DNA of 12,570 nucleotides, taken from contig JAITSM010000205.1 in assembly GCA_031287815.1 (NCBI GenBank), positions 1 to 12,570 of the forward strand, in the 5' to 3' direction. The DNA comes from Prevotellaceae bacterium (GTDB lineage: Bacteria; Bacteroidota; Bacteroidia; Bacteroidales; UBA932). A model generated the notes under the pieces. That model saw only the letters and a list, made by a program, of their open reading frames with translations. It ran no database searches and was not told the DNA's origin. Each line of letters begins with the position of its first letter. Position 1 is the first letter of the stretch. The translations under genes and the position numbers were made by a program. Positions 1 to 5,934 of this stretch are shown one piece after another.

Positions 1-660
1 GGCATGGGCTGTATTGCCGGATTGGTAGAAAATATTGCTGACAGCGTATGTCGCGACCCCTCCTTTGTTGGATGCAATAGCAGTACGTTAAACTTAGGGA
101 CGGTTTCATTTACCTCCGGTTCGGAAATCACGATAGTAGGCGATAATATTTCACAAATCTGGTCGCGTCCGGTAACAGCTACCGGCTGCAATAAGACAAC
201 ATTTAATGGCGGGTCATCATATAGCGGCGAGACATATACAGCATATAGTGAAAACGCGGATTGTAGGAATAATCCCGGTTATCCTGGTGATTTATTTACC
301 GGATGTGCAGTGATAAAATATGCCAGTCAAATATGCCCCTACCCTTGGCGCGTTCCAACTGCAAACGATTACGATAAATTAGTTCGCGCTTTAGGAGGGA
401 AAATGGGCGAATCATCTCTAACTTTTATCGTGGATAAGTTTGAAGGTATTTGGAAAGGCGAGCGTGCAGGGGAAGCAAGTAATGAAGGCCTTTTTAATGC
501 CGACTGCATGATATATAAGCTTGCGTCCGCTACCCCCTCTCTACTGGGTTACGTGAAAGCTCATCCAGGAATATGCGACAAAAATATGGAAAATCTCTAT
601 CACATTGGATATTCAGCCACCCTTATGGGTATGTTCATACGCTGCGTGAGGGAAAATTAA
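1..660 (+). CDS. FISUMP-domain secreted protein, C-terminal part (5' end outside window)
   Basis: The frame is open from the first base to TAA at 658-660. The ATG at position 4 is probably internal, so I treat the gene as truncated by the window edge. The protein has the layout of the Fibrobacter succinogenes major paralogous (FISUMP) domain as it occurs in Bacteroidales. It has an N/G/S/T-rich lead-in with scattered Cys, then a 'DCRNNPGYPGDLFTGCAVIKYA' type segment, the core CPYPWRVPT at about residues 111-119 counted from the ATG at 4, and a closing RCVREN that matches the usual 'RCVRD/K' end. Such domains are extracellular and their role is unknown; binding or adhesion is often guessed. 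A weak stem (AAGG/CCTT) followed by T7 at about 702-718 could terminate it. The family is fairly clear, but no function can be read from the sequence. Confidence 0.75.
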   Translation, partial: GMGCIAGLVENIADSVCRDPSFVGCNSSTLNLGTVSFTSGSEITIVGDNISQIWSRPVTATGCNKTTFNGGSSYSGETYTAYSENADCRNNPGYPGDLFTGCAVIKYASQICPYPWRVPTANDYDKLVRALGGKMGESSLTFIVDKFEGIWKGERAGEASNEGLFNADCMIYKLASATPSLLGYVKAHPGICDKNMENLYHIGYSATLMGMFIRCVREN

Positions 661-941
661 CTATAACATAAATTTATTTAAAAACTAATAGGTGTATTTT
701 TAAGGAACCCTTTTTTTGCTATGTTTTTTTCTTCATCAGGGCTTCCACCTTTTAAAACCAATTCCCATGAAATACGAATTAGTTTATTCCACCGATTTCA
801 CGCAGGCGCCGCTGTATAAAACATTGGTGACGTTTGTTGGTAATTGTAACGAAGTTATTCCAAAGATGACGTGTCAATGGCGGAAATTATTTGCCGGGCG
901 TATCCGCTGGGAGTTGGCTGTCGCCAGCCACCCTTCACCCC
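661..941. other. Gap between FISUMP gene and aspS, possible gene fragment
   Basis: The two flanking genes converge on this gap. An open stretch starts at ATG 767 (MKYELVYSTDFTQ...) and has ordinary-looking codons up to about 927. It then runs into the heptamer repeat and on antisense to aspS, so as an intact gene it is implausible. It may be the 5' remnant of a gene cut off by the repeat. A small hairpin (GGCTG-tcgc-CAGCC, 916-929) borders the repeat. I recognise no protein family here. Confidence 0.3.
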
Positions 942-960
942 TCACCCTTCACTCTTCCCC
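930..960 (-). repeat. Heptamer repeat GTGAAGR overlapping the aspS 3' end
   Basis: On the minus strand this reads as units of seven: (g)GAAGA, GTGAAGG, GTGAGGG, GTGAAGG, GTGG. The aspS stop codon (942-944) lies inside it. The same heptamer family recurs on the plus strand at 8655-8709. Confidence 0.8.
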
Positions 961-2708
961 GTCACCAGCTGCAATTCTTTCAATTGGATATCGTCGATTT
1001 TTGCAGGCGCGTCGAGCATTACGTCGCGGCCGGCATTGTTTTTGGGGAAGGCAATGTAATCGCGGATTGTTTCCTGCCCGCCGAACAGCGCGCACCAGCG
1101 GTCGAAGCCAAAGGCAATACCCCCGTGCGGTGGCGCGCCATAGCGGAAGGCATGAATGATAAATCCAAATTTATATTCCGCCTCTTCTTTGGAAAATCCC
1201 AGCACCTCAAACATCCGCTGCTGTACGCCCGCATCGTGAATACGAATAGAGCCGCCGCCGATTTCCGTGCCGTTCAACACAAAATCGTAAGCGTTGGCGT
1301 TCACCTGCGCGATTTCGGACTTGTCGGTGGAATAGAATTTGGGCAAATCTTCCGGCTTCGGCGAAGTGAAAGGATGATGCATGGCGTAGAAACGTTGCGT
1401 TTCTTCGTCCCATTCCAACAGGGGGAAATCGTATACCCACAGCGGCGCAAACGTATCGCTTTTGCGCAACCCCAGGCGGTTCGCCATTTCTATGCGCAGG
1501 GAGCCCAGCGCTTCCTGCGTTTTCTTTCTCCCGCCCGCCAGTATCAAAATCAAATCGCCCTGCCGGGCGTTCAGTACAGCGGCGATTTGTTGCAGTTCTC
1601 CGGGCGTGTAAAATTTATCCATACTCGACTTGGCGCCTTCTTCCGCGAGGCGGATATATACCAGCCCTTTTGCCCCGATTTGCGGGCGTTTTACCCATTC
1701 CGCCAGTTCGTCGAGCTGTTTGCGCGTATAGCCGGCGGCGCCCTGCACGCAAATGGCGCCAACATATTCCGCCGTATCGAATACGGCAAAGTTTTTTCCC
1801 TTCACCCTGCCCGTGAGGTCATGAAGGCGCATGTCGAAACGGATGTCGGGCTTATCGGAGCCGTAGCGCTGGAGCGCGTCGGCGTAGCTCATGCGCGGAA
1901 ACGCCTCTGCAAACTCGACGCCCAGCACCGACCGGAACAAATGTTTTGCCAGCCCTTCAAAAGCCTGTAAAATATCCTCCCGTTCCACAAACGCCATTTC
2001 GCAGTCGATTTGCGTAAATTCCGGCTGCCGGTCGGCGCGCAAATCCTCGTCGCGGAAGCAGCGCACAATTTGGAAATAGCGGTCGTAGCCCGCCACCATT
2101 AACAATTGTTTAAATGTTTGCGGGCTTTGCGGCAACGCATAAAATTCGCCGGGATTCATCCGCGACGGCACCACAAAATCGCGCGCGCCTTCCGGCGTTG
2201 ACTTAATCAGGAACGGCGTTTCTATTTCCAAAAACCGCTGGTTGTCCAAATAACTGCGTACTTCCTGCGCCATACGGTGCCGCAGTTGCAGCGCATTTTG
2301 CAGCGGCGGCCTCCGCAGGTCGAGGTAACGGAAACGGGCGCGCAGTTCTTCCCCCCCGTCGCTTTCGCCTTCGATAGTAAACGGCGGCGTATCGGCAGCG
2401 TTCAGCACCTTCAAGCCGGTTACGGCTATTTCGATTTCGCCGGTAGGGATTTTAGCATTCTTGTTGCTGCGCTCAATCACGGCGCCGGCGGCCTGCACGA
2501 CAAATTCGCGCCCCAATGCGTTGGCTGTTTCTTTCACCGTATCCGGGCTGTCTTCGGTTATCGCCAGCTGCGTAACGCCGTAGCGGTCGCGCAAATCAAT
2601 AAAAGTCATCCCGCCGAGATTGCGCACCCGTTGCACCCAGCCGGCAAGCGTTACCTGTTGTTCTTTGTGTTGCAGCCGCAGTTCGCCGCATGTGTGAGTT
2701 CTGTACAT
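942..2708 (-). CDS. aspS: Aspartyl-tRNA synthetase
   Basis: This is a class II aminoacyl-tRNA synthetase that attaches aspartate to tRNA-Asp in the cytoplasm. At 588 aa it has the length of the bacterial-type enzyme. Domains in order are an N-terminal OB-fold anticodon-binding domain (about 1-110, with GWVQRVRNLGGMTFIDLRD near 23-41), then the catalytic core. Motif 2 is visible as FRDEDLRADRQPEFTQID (218-235) and motif 3 as GIAFGFDRW (530-538). The GAD-type insertion lies roughly at 290-420. The start ATG gives the standard MYRTHTCGELR opening, and a TATCTTTG box sits 18 bases upstream. The last four codons (KSEG) and the stop are made of the heptamer repeat, so the natural C-terminus seems to have been replaced or extended. 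Identification is secure; discriminating versus non-discriminating type cannot be decided here. Confidence 0.97.
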   Translation of the reverse strand: MYRTHTCGELRLQHKEQQVTLAGWVQRVRNLGGMTFIDLRDRYGVTQLAITEDSPDTVKETANALGREFVVQAAGAVIERSNKNAKIPTGEIEIAVTGLKVLNAADTPPFTIEGESDGGEELRARFRYLDLRRPPLQNALQLRHRMAQEVRSYLDNQRFLEIETPFLIKSTPEGARDFVVPSRMNPGEFYALPQSPQTFKQLLMVAGYDRYFQIVRCFRDEDLRADRQPEFTQIDCEMAFVEREDILQAFEGLAKHLFRSVLGVEFAEAFPRMSYADALQRYGSDKPDIRFDMRLHDLTGRVKGKNFAVFDTAEYVGAICVQGAAGYTRKQLDELAEWVKRPQIGAKGLVYIRLAEEGAKSSMDKFYTPGELQQIAAVLNARQGDLILILAGGRKKTQEALGSLRIEMANRLGLRKSDTFAPLWVYDFPLLEWDEETQRFYAMHHPFTSPKPEDLPKFYSTDKSEIAQVNANAYDFVLNGTEIGGGSIRIHDAGVQQRMFEVLGFSKEEAEYKFGFIIHAFRYGAPPHGGIAFGFDRWCALFGGQETIRDYIAFPKNNAGRDVMLDAPAKIDDIQLKELQLVTGKSEG

Positions 2709-2725
2709 GTTTTTTTCATTTGCTG

Positions 2726-2733
2726 CAAAGATA
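2726..2733 (-). promoter_or_regulatory. Bacteroidetes-type -7 box for aspS
   Basis: The minus strand reads TATCTTTG, a perfect TAnnTTTG element, ending 18 bases before the aspS ATG. No clear -33 TTTG is seen. The box implies a very short 5' leader. Confidence 0.6.
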
Positions 2734-2758
2734 GCAAAAAGTTTAAAGTTTAAGGTTG

Positions 2759-2804
2759 CTGGCGCCGGAGGTCAGTGGGCAGTTTTCAGTGGGCAGTGGG
2801 CAGT
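2759..2804 (+). repeat. 46-bp direct repeat, copy 1 (CAGTNNN heptamers)
   Basis: The repeat begins CTGGCGCCGGAGGT and continues as heptamers CAGTGGG, CAGTTTT, CAGTGGG, CAGTGGG, CAGT. It matches 3528-3573 at 45 of 46 positions in the same orientation. The two copies bracket the antitoxin/PIN pair. Confidence 0.9.
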
Positions 2805-2813
2805 CAATAGAGA

Positions 2814-2850
2814 GTTGAAAGTGGAAAATGGAAAGTGGTGAAGGGTGGTG
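2814..2850 (+). repeat. Heptamer repeat, GTGGAAA/GTGGTGA type
   Basis: Units of seven read GTTGAAA, GTGGAAA, ATGGAAA, GTGGTGA, AGGGTGG. They follow directly after the CAGTNNN array. It is a second sequence family with the same period. Confidence 0.6.
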
Positions 2851-2879
2851 GAGGGGAATAGAAAATCAAATAAATGTTG

Positions 2880-2887
2880 TATTTTTG
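2880..2887 (+). promoter_or_regulatory. Bacteroidetes-type -7 box for the antitoxin/toxin pair
   Basis: TATTTTTG fits TAnnTTTG and lies 26 bases before the antitoxin ATG at 2914, leaving room for a short leader. A -33 TTTG at the expected spacing is not apparent. Confidence 0.55.
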
Positions 2888-2913
2888 TAGCGTAATAGTA
2901 AAAACGAATAATT

Positions 2914-3120
2914 ATGTTACAGGCAACCTCGCAAAATATTTACCTGAATGTGCCGCAATCGGAAGTCGGGTTTATTATGACGCTGGCGCGGAAAATGGGC
3001 TGGGAAGTGGAAACCAAAGCAGACTTACTCCGTAAATATATTGCGTCCCGTCCGAAAAATGTTCCCCTGTCAGAGGAAGAAATAATAGAAGAAGTCGGCG
3101 CGGCAAGATATTCCAAATGA
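2914..3120 (+). CDS. Probable antitoxin partner of a PIN-domain toxin
   Basis: This is a 68-aa protein. Its N-terminal half holds a short strand-helix segment (NIYLNVPQSEVGFIMTLARK) and the C-terminal half is acidic, with VPLSEEEIIEEVGAARYSK near residues 50-68. Small proteins of this shape, with a 'KMGW...SRPKNVPLS(D/E)EEI' pattern, are regularly found just upstream of PIN-family toxins in Bacteroidetes and are assumed to be the antitoxins. The stop overlaps the toxin start as ATGA (3117-3120), which points to translational coupling. By analogy the acidic tail would wrap the toxin and the N-terminal part might bind DNA; neither is shown by the sequence. No named DNA-binding fold is recognisable. 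Confidence 0.7.
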   Translation: MLQATSQNIYLNVPQSEVGFIMTLARKMGWEVETKADLLRKYIASRPKNVPLSEEEIIEEVGAARYSK

Positions 3121-3527
3121 AAATTATTATTGACACCAACCTTTGGATTTCCTTTCTTATTGGGAAACGCCTGTCGGCGTTGAAATCATTACTAACAAAT
3201 CCGGCGTTGACTTTCTTTGTTTGCGACAAACTTTTGGAGGAAATTCAACATATATCATCAAAGCCGAAAATCAGAAAGTATGTCGGCGAAGATGATATTA
3301 AAGACACGCTTGTGATAATCGACAAATTTTGTGAATTTGCCGTTATTCAACAAGCGGTTGTTTCGCCGGTACGGGACGTAAAGGATTTATATTTGTTGTC
3401 GCTGGCAGATACCGTGCAGGCGGATTATATCATTACGGGCGATAAGGATTTGCTGGTATTGCAAGCGCATAATCAGACAAAGATTATAACTTATAATGAT
3501 TTTTCCAATATTATCGGCCGGAAATAA
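3117..3527 (+). CDS. PIN-domain toxin (putative TA system toxin component, COG1569 type)
   Basis: This 136-aa protein covers a complete PIN domain, a fold of Mg-dependent ribonucleases. Acidic active-site candidates are in their usual places: D6 in IIIDTNLWIS, E41/E42 in KLLEEI, D87/D90 in VRDVKDLYLLSLA, and D109/D111 in TGDKDLL. The 'AD(Y)IITGDKDLLVL' block and the terminal I-x-T/Y-x-x-F pattern are typical of the PIN family often labelled 'putative toxin-antitoxin system toxin component'. Its ATG overlaps the antitoxin stop. The target RNA is unknown. The TAA stop is followed immediately by the second 46-bp direct repeat, so the module has no gene-specific 3' region of its own. Confidence 0.85.
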   Translation: MKIIIDTNLWISFLIGKRLSALKSLLTNPALTFFVCDKLLEEIQHISSKPKIRKYVGEDDIKDTLVIIDKFCEFAVIQQAVVSPVRDVKDLYLLSLADTVQADYIITGDKDLLVLQAHNQTKIITYNDFSNIIGRK

Positions 3528-3573
3528 CTGGCGCCGGAGGTCAGTGGGCAGTTTTCAGTAGGCAGTGGGCAGT
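3528..3573 (+). repeat. 46-bp direct repeat, copy 2 (CAGTNNN heptamers)
   Basis: It starts on the base after the toxin stop codon and matches 2759-2804 except for one G to A change. It is followed by the 12-bp palindrome GCTGGCGCCAGC (3575-3586). Confidence 0.9.
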
Positions 3574-3587
3574 GGCTGGCGCCAGCA

Positions 3588-3607
3588 TTCATAATTCATA
3601 ATTAAAT
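3588..3607 (+). repeat. Short ATTCATA heptamer repeat
   Basis: ATTCATA, ATTCATA, ATTAAAT are three units of seven directly between the GGCGCC palindrome and the nested inverted-repeat element. This is another family with a 7-bp period. Confidence 0.55.
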
Positions 3608-3816
3608 AAGCCCGGAGGGCTTGCATTTTCATAACCCCATGCAAGTGAAGCGCAGCGTAACGCAGCATGGGGCAAGATGAACTTCCCTGCCCCTCGCGCG
3701 GCGCACGGGTTTTCCGCTATGCACGGACAGTGCGCCGCGCGAAAGATAGTGGGGGACTTCTTCCGCAGGCTGCGCTTCGCTTGCCTGCGGTTATGAAAAT
3801 TTCGCCCCTTCGGGGC
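3608..3816. repeat. Nested inverted-repeat (MITE/REP-like) intergenic element
   Basis: About 209 bp are built from hairpins: AAGCCC-gga-GGGCTT (3608-3622), CCCCATGC/GCATGGGG (3635-3642 with 3665-3672), CGCGCGGCGCAC/GTGCGCCGCGCG (3695-3706 with 3730-3741), CCGCAGGC/GCCTGCGG (3763-3770 with 3783-3790), and GCCCC-ttc-GGGGC (3804-3816). The two halves are inverted copies of each other: ATTTTCATAACC (3625-3636) is the exact complement of GGTTATGAAAAT (3789-3800), with a hairpin on each side. I see no coding potential. Non-autonomous repeats of this shape are common in Bacteroidetes genomes; mobility here is inference. Confidence 0.75.
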
Positions 3817-3887
3817 TGCGGAGATTGTTTTTGAGAACTTCACGATTGCGCGAGGAAGCCCTGAGGGGAACAGGGCATGACAAGGGG

Positions 3888-3910
3888 AGCGTTTGAAAAA
3901 AAACGCTTTT
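3888..3910 (+). terminator. Possible rho-independent terminator
   Basis: The stem AGCGTTT (3888-3894) / AAACGCT (3901-3907) has a six-base A-rich loop and is followed by TTT. It is placed to end plus-strand read-through from the PIN pair and lies just beyond the 3' end of the minus-strand gene at 3948. The T-run is short. Confidence 0.45.
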
Positions 3911-3947
3911 AATTTATGGGTTATTTCAATTCTATTTTATATAGTTT

Positions 3948-4859
3948 TTAGTAGGTATTACAGCAATAGCAGCGGTCGGACTGTAATGCCCGCTCAATAA
4001 AATGGAAGTACAGATAACCATTGGCTCCGCACCACGTAGCGCACGCCGCGATTGTTTTGGCGGTGCTATAGTAGTAGCCGTTGGTGCAGCGATTCACTGG
4101 GGTGGCAGCACAGCCGGCAGTGCACGCTGAGTTCGTGTACGTACTGTAGTACGAGTTCAACAGTGCACCGCATTGGTCACGCAATTGAACATACGCTGTA
4201 TTGCACGCACCCGTGCACGCGCCATCATTAGTAGTATATGAACCATTGGTTTTACATGTCCCGCTGCAATTCGAAGTACCGGGCACGCAGCAATTCAACA
4301 ATCCCGCGGTTTCGCCGTCCTTTCCGCATAATGCGCCGGGACAGCCGGTGGCGTCGGTGAGGGCGGTAATGGTGTTGCCGGAATAAGTGGTGGCGTTAAC
4401 TTCCGCCGTGCCGGAGGCAGTGGTAATAATAAACGGCGGCGTGCCTTTCAAGTCATAGCCGCCGCTGGTGTTGTCCACCGCATTGGGCGGGTAGTCGCTG
4501 GCGTAGGCGCACCAGTTGAATTTGCCGGTGGCGTTGCTGAGGGTGGCGGTTACGGTCGAAGGGTTGGCGGTTACATAAAAGCCGCGCCCGTTTAGCGAAG
4601 CCGGGTCAATGCTGCCGGCAGTAGCCGTAGCCCCGCTGATAACGGCTTTGGCAAATGTGCCCGGAGCAGTTCCCGCCACCGGGCACAAATCTACAAATAC
4701 CCATACGCGATTGTTGGCGGCAGTTCCCGACCATGCGACGCGGAAAGTTACCGCTGATTTGTCATAATCTACGCTGATGGGCGTAACGATCGCTTGCGCG
4801 AACAAGCTGCCTGTCCCCAAAAGGGGAAACAATAAAAGAGAAAAGAAAATTTTTTTCAT
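3948..4859 (-). CDS. Secreted cysteine-rich protein with WSC-like C-terminus
   Basis: This 303-aa protein starts with a signal peptide (MKKIFFSLLLFPLLG...SLFAQA, cleavage near 22-23). Residues about 24-150 form a beta-rich N-terminal domain with NNRVWVFVDLCPVAG and KFNWCAYASDYPPNA. In my recollection this kind of segment occurs in secreted Bacteroidales proteins that also carry FISUMP domains. From 173 on it holds 17 of its 19 Cys. Three tandem modules can be read, C-x(12-15)-C-x3-C-x(7-19)-C, starting at C202, C230 and C258, each with a Y-S/T-T motif. The last one, CATWCGANGYLYF...CYCC, resembles the end of a WSC carbohydrate-binding domain. The protein is probably exported and disulfide-bonded. 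Its function is unknown, with glycan or surface binding the best guess. It has a long structured leader (4860-5270). Confidence 0.8.
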   Translation of the reverse strand: MKKIFFSLLLFPLLGTGSLFAQAIVTPISVDYDKSAVTFRVAWSGTAANNRVWVFVDLCPVAGTAPGTFAKAVISGATATAGSIDPASLNGRGFYVTANPSTVTATLSNATGKFNWCAYASDYPPNAVDNTSGGYDLKGTPPFIITTASGTAEVNATTYSGNTITALTDATGCPGALCGKDGETAGLLNCCVPGTSNCSGTCKTNGSYTTNDGACTGACNTAYVQLRDQCGALLNSYYSTYTNSACTAGCAATPVNRCTNGYYYSTAKTIAACATWCGANGYLYFHFIERALQSDRCYCCNTY

Positions 4860-4890
4860 AACATTTGATTTTTAATTATTATTATTTTTT

Positions 4891-4947
4891 GCAGCTTCAG
4901 GGTTGTTCACAAACACAAACTTTTTAATATAAACAACCCCCTGCTGC
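4891..4947. other. Stem-loop in the 5' leader of the cysteine-rich gene
   Basis: GCAGC (4891-4895) pairs with GCTGC (4943-4947), and GGGTTGTT (4900-4907) pairs with AACAACCC (4932-4939), separated by small internal loops. It is the last hairpin before the minus-strand start codon at 4859 and could affect translation of that gene. Confidence 0.5.
4922..4939 (+). repeat. 18-bp direct repeat, left copy
   Basis: TTTTAATATAAACAACCC matches 5773-5790 at 17 of 18 positions. The pair encloses the structured leader, the promoter and the 42-bp array. Confidence 0.7.
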
Positions 4948-4969
4948 GATTTTTGATTCACTGCCAGTT

Positions 4970-5003
4970 ATTGCAGAAAGTTGTAATAGACCTTTTCTGC
5001 AAT
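4970..5003. other. 10-bp stem-loop in the leader
   Basis: ATTGCAGAAA (4970-4979) and TTTCTGCAAT (4994-5003) are exact complements with a 14-base loop. No T-run follows on either strand, so this is more likely a leader structure than a terminator. Confidence 0.55.
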
Positions 5004-5043
5004 TTGTTTCTTCAACTTTTATGGTGCGTTTTCCTTATTCTAT

Positions 5044-5200
5044 AAAAAAACCAAGAATGGAAATGGAAGCTATACTTATGAAATTACGAGGTTCTGGAAG
5101 ACCCATCATCGGAATAAGTACAACAACCAACATCCATTCTTGGCAAGGTTGCTTTTACTTATTATTCTCCGATGATTGAAATTTTCCAGATTTCGTAATT
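5044..5200 (-). ncRNA. Candidate two-state leader RNA / attenuator
   Basis: Two pairings that cannot easily coexist are seen. (a) A long hairpin: 5082-5089, 5093-5099, 5105-5113, 5114-5120 and 5124-5128 pair with 5193-5200, 5184-5190, 5168-5176, 5156-5162 and 5147-5151 (36 bp in five blocks, loop 5129-5146). (b) TCCATTCTTGG (5133-5143), which lies in that loop, is the exact complement of CCAAGAATGGA (5051-5061). TACTTAT occurs at both 5073-5079 and 5156-5162, so two copies compete for ATAAGTA (5114-5120). On the minus strand stem (b) is followed at once by T7 (5050-5044), as in an intrinsic terminator. Minus polarity also fits the promoter at 5275-5305 and the gene at 4859. Ligand and function are unknown. 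It could instead be a free-standing small RNA or a remnant of a mobile element. Confidence 0.5.
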
Positions 5201-5274
5201 TGCGTAGAATAAAAGCTAAAGCGATATATTTTTATATCCTTTTCAAAATGTCAAAGAGCAAGTAATAACCGCTG

Positions 5275-5305
5275 CAAATATATTACTTTATTTTTTATCT
5301 ACAAA
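5275..5305 (-). promoter_or_regulatory. Near-consensus Bacteroidetes promoter for the leader and cysteine-rich gene
   Basis: The minus strand reads TTTG (5305-5302), 19 bases, then TATATTTG (5282-5275). This matches the -33 TTTG / -7 TAnnTTTG pattern known for the Bacteroidetes primary sigma factor. Transcription would start near 5268 and run into the structured leader. The -33 box lies about 30 bp from the 42-bp array. Confidence 0.75.
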
Positions 5306-5334
5306 TATTTTTTATGAAAATTTTTACGGCACAC

Positions 5335-5754
5335 TTCCAGTAGACTTGGAACCCTTCCCGAAGGGCTTCGGCACGCTTCCAGTACGTACAGAAGCCCCCA
5401 GCGAGGGCTTGTCGGTACTTTCAGTACGTACTGAAACCCCCAGCGAAGTTTCGGAGCGACTTGCTCGAATCCGAGCAACCTAAAACGAGCCCTCGAACCG
5501 ACTTGCTCGAACCGAGCAATTCCCCAACGGGGTCTCGAACCGACTTGCTCGAACACGAGCAACCCCCAACGAGCCCTCAAACCGACTTGCTCGAATCCGA
5601 GCAACCCCCAACGAGCCCTCGAACCGACTTGCTCGAACCGAGCAATTCCCCAACGAGCCCTCAACCCGACTTGCTCGAACCGAGCAATTCTCCAACGAGC
5701 CCTCGAACCGACTTGCTCGAACCGAGCAATTCCCCAACGGGGTCTCGAACCTCA
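5335..5754. repeat. Tandem array of ten exact 42-bp units, each with a dyad
   Basis: Units start at 5335, 5377, 5419, 5461, 5503, 5545, 5587, 5629, 5671 and 5713 with no phase slip. Units 4-10 are close copies of TTGCTCG-aac-CGAGCAA followed by a C-rich spacer. Units 1-3 differ in sequence but keep a dyad at the same phase: TTCCA/TGGAA, an imperfect GTACGTAC palindrome, and the perfect 18-bp palindrome TTTCAGTACGTACTGAAA (5419-5436). A second small dyad follows in several units, for example AAGCCC/GGGCTT (5392-5410) and CCCC-aac-GGGG. Because 42 is a multiple of three, several frames on both strands stay open through it; I do not take these as genes. It lies upstream of two divergent promoters. 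Confidence 0.92.
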
Positions 5755-5772
5755 CCCCTTTCGGGAGGAAGA

Positions 5773-5790
5773 TTTTAACATAAACAACCC
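5773..5790 (+). repeat. 18-bp direct repeat, right copy
   Basis: TTTTAACATAAACAACCC differs by one base from 4922-4939. It lies 18 bp beyond the last unit of the array. Confidence 0.7.
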
Positions 5791-5934
5791 GCTTGCTTAT
5801 GAAGTACTGCTGTTCGGTGAAGAGTTGCACGTATGAAAAAGTAAGCATTCTCCTTTTTTAAGTTATTGCATCGATTTGCTATTTATTCTGGGGTCCCTCC
5901 ATTCCATTTTCCCCTTAAAGTCGGCAAAAATTAC

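Noticed and set aside
891..1970. Large plus-strand open frame opposite aspS
   Set aside because: It is a shadow frame of the well-supported aspS gene and matches no family.
5057..5179. 40-codon plus-strand ORF across the structured leader
   Set aside because: It lies entirely within the extended inverted repeats, has no promoter box, and pairing explains the sequence better than coding.
5490..5750. tRNA-like GGTTCGA motifs on the minus strand of the array
   Set aside because: The T-loop-like string is part of the repeat, and no acceptor, D or anticodon stems can be formed around it.
5335..5754. CRISPR array
   Set aside because: Units are contiguous near-copies with no unique spacers of constant length between conserved repeats, and no cas genes are present.
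5299..5848. Long open frames on both strands through the 42-bp array (14-residue repeat proteins)
   Set aside because: Any stop-free frame of a 42-bp unit stays open over the whole array, so openness carries no weight. No frame has a convincing start or promoter, and the covarying dyads point to structure.
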